Assembly: GCA_002400895.1 (NCBI GenBank)
Contig: NVRO01000170.1
Span: 1 to 6,086 of the forward strand
DNA: 6,086 nucleotides
From: Planctomycetota bacterium
GTDB taxonomy: Bacteria; Planctomycetota; UBA1135
Direction: 5' to 3'
The notes beneath the pieces were generated by a model, which saw nothing but the letters and a program-made list of their open reading frames with translations, was not told where the DNA came from and ran no database searches. Below are positions 1 through 6,086 of the stretch, piece by piece; within the stretch, counting starts at the first letter, position 1, and each line of letters begins with the position of its first letter. Made by a program: the position numbers and the translations under genes.

Positions 1-1
1 T

Positions 2-415
<414 letters not shown>

Positions 416-419
416 GGCA

Positions 420-3400
420 ATGATTGAAAGTAGCATGAATACCAGTGAAAAGAACCAGCCGATTACCCCGCCACCACCGCCAACTACGATGGAATACGCG
501 GACTACAAGGGTGTCAGAATTCGCCTCGGTTCCCCTGAAGATTTCCGTTCTGCCTCCTACGGCGAGGTAAAGAAGCCGGAAACCATTAACTACCGAACAT
601 TCCGCCCCGAGAAGGACGGTCTGTTTTGTGAGCGTATTTTTGGTCCTGAGCGTGATTACGAATGCCACTGTGGCAAGTACCGCGGGCAGAAGCACATGGG
701 CATCGTGTGTGACAAGTGTGGGGTAATGGTCACCACCAGTCGGGAGCGTCGTAAGCGCATGGGGCATATCAGTCTTGCTGCGCCGGTTGCTCACATCTGG
801 TTCTTCTCGGTTACCCCGAGTCGCATCGGAAATTTGCTGGCGATGAAAAAGAACCAGCTTGAACGGGTAATTTACTTCCAGGACTATGTGGTAATCGACC
901 CCGGCGAGTCCGACTTCAAACCTTGCCAGCTGATTACCGAAGACGAGTACCGTCGCGCGCGTGCCCAGTACGGGATTTCATTCGTCGCAGGCATGGGAGC
1001 TGAGGCTATCGGTGATTTGTTGCGAAACATGAACCTTGAGAAGGTTTCAGCCCAACTGCGCGAGGATATGACGACTTGTACTTCGCGGCAAAAATTGGCC
1101 GACATCATCAAGCGCCTGCGAACGGTCGAGATGTTGGTGGATTCTCCCAACGATCCGGTGTGGATGATTCTGGATGTGATTCCGGTGATTCCTCCCGAAC
1201 TTAGGCCGTTGGTGCGTCTGGATTCGGGCAACTTCGCGAGTTCCGACCTCAACGACTTATACCGTCGTCTTATCAACCGCAACAATCGCCTCAAACGGCT
1301 GATTGAGCTCAATGCACCCGAAGTCATTATCCGCAATGAGAAGCGGATGTTGCAGCAGTCGGTTGACGCACTGTTCGATAACGGGCGTTGCAAGCGCCAA
1401 GTCATGAGCACTTCCAATCAGCCGCTCAAGTCGTTGACCGACATGATCAAGGGCAAGCAGGGTCGCTTCCGTCTCAACCTGCTCGGCAAGCGGGTCGATT
1501 ACTCCGCGCGCTCCGTCATCGTGGTTGGCCCGGCGCTTAAGCTGCACCAGTGCGGATTGCCCAAAGTGATTGCGCTGGAATTGTTCCAGCCCTTCATTAT
1601 TCGTCGTCTCAAGGAGATGAAATTGGCAGAAACCATCAAGGCTGCCAAGAAGATGTTGGAGCGCCGCGACGAGGAGGTCTGGGACATTCTGGAAGAAGTT
1701 ATTAAGGGGCACCCGGTGTTGCTCAACCGCGCACCAACCCTGCACCGGATGGGTATTCAGGCATTCGAACCGGTTTTGGTTGAAGGTAACGCAATCAAGC
1801 TGCATCCGCTGGTTTGCCCGGCTTTCAACGCCGACTTTGATGGTGACCAGATGGCAGTTCACTTGCCGCTCTCTTTCGAGGCCCAGGTAGAGGCCTCGAC
1901 CCTGATGTTGTCACCCAACAACGTGTTCTCTCCATCCAATGGGAACCCGCTGATTTCCCCTCACCAGGACATCATTCTTGGCCTTTACTTCATGACCGCT
2001 AACCAGGCCATGTGCAAGGGCGAATGGGTTGAGGGCAAATCTGGTGCTTACTACGTCAGCCTCGAGGAACTGATGCTGGCTTTCGCCCATGGCCACGTCG
2101 AGACCCATTCCAAGGTATTGGTCAAGTTCCCGAAGGGGAGCCTCATCTCCGATGAATTCGGTGAACCATTCCGCACCACTACCCAGGATGTGCGCCTGCT
2201 GACAACTGCGGGCCGCGCCATTGTCAACGATGTGCTTCCGCAGGGAATGCCTTTCTACAACCACCCGTGGGACAAGAAGGCGATTCACTCAATCATTCAC
2301 GACTGCCACGACCTGTGCGGTCGGGTTCCGACCCTGGAACTTCTCGACGACCTCAAGACCTTGGGCTTCAAGGGCGCAACTCGTTCGGGGATGTCATTTG
2401 CCAAGGATGACATGATAATTCCCGCCAATAAGTGGGAAATCATTCAGGAGCACCAGGACTTAGCCGACCAGATTCAGCAGGACTTTGTTGAAGGTGCAAT
2501 AACCGACAACGAGCGCTCTTCCAAGGTGATTGACAACTGGACCACTGCGCGTGGCTTGATTTCCGACGCATTGATGGAAGCATTGAAGAATGACGAACGA
2601 GATGGCCGTCCCTACCTCAACCCGGTTTACGTGATGGCTCACTCCGGTGCGCGTGGTGGTGTCGATCAGATTCGCCAGCTTGCCGGAATGCGTGGTTTGA
2701 TGGCCAAGCCGAGTGGTGAGATTATCGAGACTCCGATTCGTGCCAACTTCCGCGAGGGGCTACGGGTGCTGGAGTATTTCTCCTCTACCCACGGTGCTCG
2801 TAAGGGCTTGGCAGATACTGCACTTAAGACCGCAGACTCCGGTTATCTGACTCGTAAGTTGGCCGATGTAGCGCAGAATATCACCATCAATATGGATGAT
2901 TGCGGGACCGTAAACGGGATTCCCAAGTCTGCAGTTTACTCCGGAGAAAACTTGATAGTTCCGCTCCGCGAGGTCATCCGTGGCCGTGTTGCTTGCGACA
3001 CCATTCGCGACCGCATTACCGATGAGCTGGTGGTTGAAGAGGACAATATCATTACTGCTGAGGCCGCCGCCAGAATCGAAGATCTTGATTATCTCAAGAT
3101 TCTCGTGCGCAGCCCATTAACTTGTGAGTCTGGCACTGGTATCTGCAAGCTGTGTTATGGACAGGACATGTCCCGCGGCAAGATGGTAGAAACCGGTCTG
3201 GCAGTCGGCATCGTTGCTGCACAGTCGATTGGTGAACCTGGCACTCAGTTGACCATGCGTACTTTCCACATTGGTGGAACTGCGAGCCGAGCGGTGATTG
3301 AAAGTACCCTCAAGGCTTCCCGTGGCGGCTCCCTCGAGTACCACGAACTTAACACCACCAAGACCTCCGACGGCAATATCATTGTGTTGTCTCGTACCGG

Positions 3401-4658
3401 TGGAATCATTGTTCGCGACTCCAAGGGTCGCGAGGTCGACCGGCAGCCGATTGGCGTCGGTTCCTTGATGAAAATCAAGAATGGCGGAAAAGTCAGCAAG
3501 GGCAGTGTCATTTGCGAATGGGACTCTCACTTTCAGCCCATTCTGGCCGACTTCGACGGTAAGGTCCAATTTGAAGATGTGGTCGAAGGCAAGACCATGA
3601 CCATTGAAGAGGACGAGAAGACCGGAATCAAGCGAGTCAAGGTAATCCAATCCAAAGGCGACCTTCATCCGCAAGTATTTCTGGTCGGAAAGGACGGTGA
3701 AGTGCTGTTCTACACCGCATTGCCTGAAAATGCATATCTTGAAGTAAAGGATGGTCAGAATGTCAAGGCCGGAACCATGCTTGCCAAGTCGCCGCGTTCG
3801 GTTGGCGGTACTCAGGACATTACCGGAGGTTTGCCACGTGTGACCGAACTGTTTGAAGCACGCATCCCCAAGAATCCGGCGGTCATGGCCCAGATTGACG
3901 GCATCGTTGAGCTTGGTGACAAGCGTCGGGGCAAACGAATCATCATCGTCCGTGATGTTGAGACCGGAGAGGAGCGTGAGCACCTGGTTGCCCAATCCAA
4001 ACATCTCAAGGTTCACACTGGTGACCGTGTTGTAGCCGGCGACCGTCTGGTTGATGGTCCAAAACCACCTCAGGACATCCTCTCGATTCAAGGACCTCAG
4101 GTCCTGCAAGAATACCTGGTTGACCAGGTGCAAAGTGTTTACCGTGCCCAGGGTGTGACCATCAATGACAAGCACATCGAAATCATCGTGATGCAGATGA
4201 TGCGCAAAGTGCAGATTGTCGGGCCGGGCGACTCGCGTTTGTTGCCAAACTCCTTCCGCGACCGTCATCAGTTCAAAGTATTGGTTGAGAAGATGATCGA
4301 GGATGGCCAGGAGCCACCAACCTGTACTCCGATGGTGATGGGAATCACCAAGGCTTCGGTGCAATCCGAATCCTTCATCTCGGCCGCATCATTCCAGGAG
4401 ACTACCAAGGTGCTGACCGAAGCTGCCTTGCGCGGCAAGCTTGATAAATTGACCGGTCTCAAGGAAAACGTCATCCTCGGTAATCTGATTCCTGCCGGAA
4501 CCGGTTGCCGGAGCTTGCTCAACACCCGGGTCAAGAAGAAGGTGGACTTCTCACAATTCGCCGATCGTGACCTTGACAAAATTCCCGGTGCCGACGCCAT
4601 CCCGTCCGCTCCGGTACCACAAGAATTAGCCGCTGATGTGGTGAAGGGGGCGGAATAG
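420..4658 (+). CDS. rpoC: DNA-directed RNA polymerase subunit beta'
   Basis: RpoC is the beta' subunit carrying most of the RNA polymerase active site. From ATG 420 it is 1412 residues, close to E. coli beta' (about 1407). Domains in order: a lineage-specific N-terminal tail of about 23 residues with five prolines (P17-P21); the N-terminal zinc ribbon with C82, C84, C97 and C100; the [15 protein letters not shown] segment near 360; the catalytic loop NADFDGD with D472, D474 and D476 holding the Mg ion; the bridge helix at about 776-814; the second zinc site C828, C902, C909 and C912; and the trigger loop with M946, R947 and H950. About 180 residues then separate the two halves of the trigger loop, up to the DITGGLPRV motif at 1133. 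This is the size and place of the SI3 insertion of Gram-negative polymerases. The C-terminal region has GITKAS (1308) and LIPAGTG (1356-1362). All key residues are intact and there is no frameshift. The start lies 4 nt after the rpoB stop with a good Shine-Dalgarno. ATG 489 (residue M24) is the only serious alternative start, since strong conservation begins there, but it lacks a ribosome binding site. Confidence 0.98.
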   Translation: MIESSMNTSEKNQPITPPPPPTTMEYADYKGVRIRLGSPEDFRSASYGEVKKPETINYRTFRPEKDGLFCERIFGPERDYECHCGKYRGQKHMGIVCDKCGVMVTTSRERRKRMGHISLAAPVAHIWFFSVTPSRIGNLLAMKKNQLERVIYFQDYVVIDPGESDFKPCQLITEDEYRRARAQYGISFVAGMGAEAIGDLLRNMNLEKVSAQLREDMTTCTSRQKLADIIKRLRTVEMLVDSPNDPVWMILDVIPVIPPELRPLVRLDSGNFASSDLNDLYRRLINRNNRLKRLIELNAPEVIIRNEKRMLQQSVDALFDNGRCKRQVMSTSNQPLKSLTDMIKGKQGRFRLNLLGKRVDYSARSVIVVGPALKLHQCGLPKVIALELFQPFIIRRLKEMKLAETIKAAKKMLERRDEEVWDILEEVIKGHPVLLNRAPTLHRMGIQAFEPVLVEGNAIKLHPLVCPAFNADFDGDQMAVHLPLSFEAQVEASTLMLSPNNVFSPSNGNPLISPHQDIILGLYFMTANQAMCKGEWVEGKSGAYYVSLEELMLAFAHGHVETHSKVLVKFPKGSLISDEFGEPFRTTTQDVRLLTTAGRAIVNDVLPQGMPFYNHPWDKKAIHSIIHDCHDLCGRVPTLELLDDLKTLGFKGATRSGMSFAKDDMIIPANKWEIIQEHQDLADQIQQDFVEGAITDNERSSKVIDNWTTARGLISDALMEALKNDERDGRPYLNPVYVMAHSGARGGVDQIRQLAGMRGLMAKPSGEIIETPIRANFREGLRVLEYFSSTHGARKGLADTALKTADSGYLTRKLADVAQNITINMDDCGTVNGIPKSAVYSGENLIVPLREVIRGRVACDTIRDRITDELVVEEDNIITAEAAARIEDLDYLKILVRSPLTCESGTGICKLCYGQDMSRGKMVETGLAVGIVAAQSIGEPGTQLTMRTFHIGGTASRAVIESTLKASRGGSLEYHELNTTKTSDGNIIVLSRTGGIIVRDSKGREVDRQPIGVGSLMKIKNGGKVSKGSVICEWDSHFQPILADFDGKVQFEDVVEGKTMTIEEDEKTGIKRVKVIQSKGDLHPQVFLVGKDGEVLFYTALPENAYLEVKDGQNVKAGTMLAKSPRSVGGTQDITGGLPRVTELFEARIPKNPAVMAQIDGIVELGDKRRGKRIIIVRDVETGEEREHLVAQSKHLKVHTGDRVVAGDRLVDGPKPPQDILSIQGPQVLQEYLVDQVQSVYRAQGVTINDKHIEIIVMQMMRKVQIVGPGDSRLLPNSFRDRHQFKVLVEKMIEDGQEPPTCTPMVMGITKASVQSESFISAASFQETTKVLTEAALRGKLDKLTGLKENVILGNLIPAGTGCRSLLNTRVKKKVDFSQFADRDLDKIPGADAIPSAPVPQELAADVVKGAE

Positions 4659-4677
4659 ACCCATAAACCGTTGCTGT

Positions 4678-4699
4678 CAGGGTTCAGTCTTGACCCCTG
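4678..4699 (+). other. Imperfect RNA hairpin in the rpoC-rpsL gap
   Basis: CAGGG (4678-4682) pairs with CCCTG (4695-4699). After one T/C mismatch, TCA (4684-4686) pairs with TGA (4691-4693) around a GTCT loop. No T-run follows, so it is not a standard intrinsic terminator. It could protect or process the mRNA, attenuate transcription, or serve as a protein-binding leader for rpsL-rpsG. The pairing is visible in the sequence; the role is inference. Confidence 0.4.
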
Positions 4700-4717
4700 C
4701 CGCCTAAACGCTAAACT
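4690..4717 (+). promoter_or_regulatory. Candidate sigma70-type promoter for rpsL-rpsG
   Basis: TTGACC (4690-4695, 5 of 6 to the -35 consensus), a 16-nt spacer and TAAACT (4712-4717, 4 of 6 to the -10 consensus) lie about 50 nt upstream of the rpsL ATG. The -35 box overlaps the 3' arm of the hairpin. The rest of the 110-nt gap (4659-4768) holds no gene, only a 7-nt near-repeat CTAAACG/CTAAACT at 4704-4717 and the rpsL ribosome binding site AAAGGA at 4751-4756. This is a consensus match only, in an organism whose promoters may deviate. Confidence 0.3.
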
Positions 4718-4768
4718 TTAACCCCTTTGACCGTCAACACCCAGCGCGGAAAAGGAACTCGAACATAA

Positions 4769-5140
4769 ATGCCAACCATCAATCAGCTCGTACGCAAGGG
4801 GCGCAAGCCCGTGCGCAAGAAGTCAAAAAGCCCGGTGCTCGACCGCTGCCCGCAAAAGCGTGGCGTTTGTACTCAGGTCAAGACGATGACCCCGAAGAAG
4901 CCGAACTCCGCGCTTCGTAAGGTTGCTCGCGTCCGCCTGTCCAATGGCAAGGAAGTGACCGCCTACATCCCCGGTGAAGGTCATAACCTGCAGGAGCACT
5001 CAATCGTGTTGATTCGCGGCGGTCGTGTTCGTGACCTGCCTGGAGTACGTTATCACGTAATTCGCGGCACCCTTGACGCATCCGGGGTTGATGACCGCAA
5101 GTGCTCCCGTTCCAAGTACGGTACCCGGAGAGGCAAGTAA
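4769..5140 (+). CDS. rpsL: 30S ribosomal protein S12
   Basis: S12 sits at the decoding centre of the 30S subunit and helps monitor codon-anticodon pairing. The product is 123 residues, the usual length, and aligns without gaps to E. coli S12 through most of its length. The [11 protein letters not shown] start, CPQKRGVCT (27-35), [11 protein letters not shown] (41-51), GEGHNLQEH (69-77) and LPGVRYH (90-96) are all present. K43 is conserved, as is D89, the residue methylthiolated by RimO in E. coli. Position 88, lysine in E. coli, is arginine here (codon CGT, 5030-5032). In other bacteria K88R (K87R in mature numbering) gives streptomycin resistance. The start is the only sensible one, with AAAGGA 12 nt upstream, a rather long spacing. 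The gene follows rpoC by 110 nt and precedes rpsG by 2 nt. Confidence 0.98.
   Translation: MPTINQLVRKGRKPVRKKSKSPVLDRCPQKRGVCTQVKTMTPKKPNSALRKVARVRLSNGKEVTAYIPGEGHNLQEHSIVLIRGGRVRDLPGVRYHVIRGTLDASGVDDRKCSRSKYGTRRGK
5127..5133 (+). promoter_or_regulatory. rpsG Shine-Dalgarno inside the rpsL 3' end
   Basis: GGAGAGG lies 9 nt before the rpsG ATG and within the last codons of rpsL. It fixes the rpsG start at 5143 rather than the upstream in-frame ATG-like extension from 5101, which would overlap rpsL. The arrangement implies that rpsG translation is coupled to rpsL. Confidence 0.75.
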
Positions 5141-5142
5141 TC

Positions 5143-5619
5143 ATGCCACGTAGCTACAAGTCGACTGCAAAGTTTCTTCAGCCGGACCCACGCTTTGGTT
5201 CCAAACTTGCCATGAAAATTGTCAATCAGATAATGAGTGATGGCAAAAAATCGGTGGCCATGGATGTTTTCTATGAGGCCTGCGACATGGCCTCGTCCAA
5301 GCTCGAGGAAACCCCTCCCGAGGAAGTCTTTGTCAAGGCACTTGAAAACATCAAGCCGTCGGTCGAAGTCCGTTCCAAGCGAGTCGGTGGTTCCAACTAC
5401 CAAGTACCTCATGAGGTCAGCGCCAAACGAGCTCAGGCCCTGGCCATCCGCTGGCTGGTCAACAACGCGCGGAAGAAGAAGGGGATGCCGATGGCGCGTC
5501 GTCTCTCCATGGAATTGGTGGATGCCTGCAACAACACTGGCACCTCGGTCCAATGGAAAGAGAACGTCCACAAGATGGCTGATGCCAACAAGGCGTTCAG
5601 CCACTTTGCCCGCTTCTAG
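5143..5619 (+). CDS. rpsG: 30S ribosomal protein S7
   Basis: S7 binds the 3' major domain of 16S rRNA first, starts assembly of the 30S head, and lies by the E-site tRNA exit. The product has 158 residues, typical of the family. Recognisable blocks are the MPRSYKS start, LQPDPRFGSKLAMKIVN, the MSDGKKS loop, ALENIKPSVEVRSKRVGGS, the YQVPHEV beta hairpin, RAQALAIRWLVNNARKK and the C-terminal VHKMADANKAFSHF helix. The usual N-terminal methionine-proline-arginine is kept at ATG 5143, so the longer frame from 5101 is rejected. The start is 2 nt after the rpsL stop. In E. coli these two genes are separated by a structured spacer that S7 binds to repress the str operon; no such spacer exists here. 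The stop TAG (5617-5619) is followed at once by a small hairpin and then the operon terminator. Confidence 0.98.
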   Translation: MPRSYKSTAKFLQPDPRFGSKLAMKIVNQIMSDGKKSVAMDVFYEACDMASSKLEETPPEEVFVKALENIKPSVEVRSKRVGGSNYQVPHEVSAKRAQALAIRWLVNNARKKKGMPMARRLSMELVDACNNTGTSVQWKENVHKMADANKAFSHFARF

Positions 5620-5634
5620 CAACCTGGCGGTTGC
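5619..5634 (+). other. Small perfect hairpin at the rpsG stop codon
   Basis: GCAACC (5619-5624) and GGTTGC (5629-5634) form a perfect 6-bp stem with a TGGC loop. It starts on the last base of the rpsG stop and ends 4 nt before the terminator stem. No T-run follows, so it is not itself a terminator. It may stack on the terminator or protect the 3' end of the mRNA. Confidence 0.4.
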
Positions 5635-5638
5635 CAAC

Positions 5639-5678
5639 AACGGACGACTCCTTGCGGGGTCGTCCGTTTTCCCTTTTC
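5639..5678 (+). terminator. Rho-independent terminator of the rpoBC-rpsLG operon
   Basis: The 5' arm at 5639-5651 (AACGGACGACTCC) pairs with 5656-5668 (GGGGTCGTCCGTT). This gives 13 base pairs including one G-T, closed by a TTGC loop. The stem is followed by a T-rich tract, TTTTCCCTTTT, at 5667-5677. The tract lies only on the + side, so the terminator acts on rightward transcription. It separates rpsG from the next gene. Confidence 0.9.
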
Positions 5679-5701
5679 AAAGGCTTGGTTAGGATTTAAG
5701 C

Positions 5702-6086
5702 ATGTATCCGCGGGTAACCTTGTTGCGGCTCAATAAGGAGTCGAAAAAGAAGTGCAGTCTTACCCCCTTGCGCGAGCAGGGGAGGGAGTCGTTCGCGTGG
5801 ATTGATTGCTCACTGGGGGAGGAGGTGGAGGTTGAAGAATGCACCTTGCTACATCCTGATGGATCCCTCCTCAGCCCGGCAGATGCTTCACGACCGCTAT
5901 TGTTGGTCGACAGTTCCTGGAGGGATTTACCGCGGGTGCTACGAGGAGTTCGCGGGCATTTGCACCGAAGATCGCTACCATCTGGCCTGCTGACTGCATA
6001 TCCCCGCAAATCGACCACCTACGAGGATCCGGAAACTGGTCTGGCGAGCATTGAAGCATTGCACGCAGCCCTTTGTCAGTTGGGAT
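5702..6086 (+). CDS. Tsr3/DTW-like protein, possible RNA aminocarboxypropyl transferase (3' truncated by window)
   Basis: The first 128 residues are present; the frame runs off the right edge. ATG 5702 is the first start after an in-frame TAG at 5690-5692, with AGGA (5691-5694) 7 nt upstream. The order of motifs recalls Tsr3 (DUF367): an early KKCSLTPL (16-23), SPAD (58-61), LLLVDSSW (66-73) resembling the family's DCSW, then SLPSGLLTAYPRKS (91-104) and GLASIEALHAAL (113-124), resembling the family's LSTVEALAAAL helix. Tsr3 in eukaryotes and archaea moves the 3-amino-3-carboxypropyl group of S-adenosylmethionine onto a pseudouridine of small-subunit rRNA. The related bacterial DTW proteins (TapT/YfiP) modify uridine in tRNA. 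The NPVNYG-type motif I associate with Tsr3 is not seen; a TAYPRKS stretch stands in its place, so substrate and activity are uncertain. Arginine codons such as CGA, AGG and AGA are common here, unlike the CGT/CGC-rich ribosomal genes, suggesting lower expression. Family assignment is from motif memory; a DTW-domain protein is the alternative. Confidence 0.6.
   Translation, partial: MYPRVTLLRLNKESKKKCSLTPLREQGRESFAWIDCSLGEEVEVEECTLLHPDGSLLSPADASRPLLLVDSSWRDLPRVLRGVRGHLHRRSLPSGLLTAYPRKSTTYEDPETGLASIEALHAALCQLG

Noticed and set aside
3117..4364. A 415-codon open frame on the - strand opposite the 3' half of rpoC
   Set aside because: It lies wholly within the conserved, intact rpoC coding region, shows no recognisable motifs and has no convincing start site. 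Long antisense frames are common opposite biased coding sequence.
4727..4732. A second TTGACC as a -35 box nearer rpsL
   Set aside because: No acceptable -10 box lies 15-19 nt downstream; the region there is the rpsL ribosome binding site.
5053..5640. A 195-codon open frame on the - strand across rpsL and rpsG
   Set aside because: It is a shadow of two certain ribosomal protein genes and would run through the terminator stem region; no family features are seen.
5237..5692. A 151-codon + strand frame overlapping rpsG
   Set aside because: It is out of frame with rpsG, rich in Arg, Ser and Trp as expected of a frame shadow, and reads through the terminator.
5689..6018. A 109-codon - strand frame opposite the Tsr3-like gene
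   Set aside because: The + strand frame has recognisable motifs and a ribosome binding site; this one has neither.

Overview
This window is a piece of core housekeeping chromosome: the end of the RNA polymerase operon running directly into two small-subunit ribosomal protein genes, all on the + strand. In order it holds the 3' end of rpoB (cut by the left edge), complete rpoC, a 110-nt gap, complete rpsL and rpsG, a strong intrinsic terminator, and the first 128 codons of a gene cut by the right edge that resembles the Tsr3/DTW family of RNA aminocarboxypropyl transferases.

The organism is a bacterium. The beta' subunit is of the Gram-negative type, with an insertion about the size of the E. 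coli SI3 inside the trigger loop. Wording such as the [22 protein letters not shown] stretch and the [11 protein letters not shown] segment, the order rpoB-rpoC-rpsL-rpsG, and a Tsr3-like gene in a bacterium together suggest the PVC superphylum, most likely Planctomycetes. That is an inference from memory of family sequences, not a search result.

Layout: rpoB and rpoC are 4 nt apart and look translationally coupled. The rpoC-rpsL gap carries an imperfect hairpin and a possible sigma70-type promoter, so rpsL-rpsG may be read both by read-through from rpoBC and from its own start. rpsL and rpsG are 2 nt apart, with the rpsG Shine-Dalgarno inside the rpsL coding end. Transcription should stop at the 13-bp hairpin at 5639-5668. 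The Tsr3-like gene then begins 82 nt after rpsG, with its own Shine-Dalgarno and looser codon usage.

The genes together make the transcription core (beta, beta') and two proteins of the 30S subunit: S12 at the decoding centre and S7 in the head. The last gene may modify RNA, possibly rRNA. I see no mobile element, CRISPR array, tRNA or rRNA, and no clearly new multi-gene system. The points most worth checking are the bacterial Tsr3-like gene, a natural Arg at the S12 streptomycin-resistance position 88, the loss of the intercistronic space where S7 binds in E. coli, and a five-proline run near the start of beta'.
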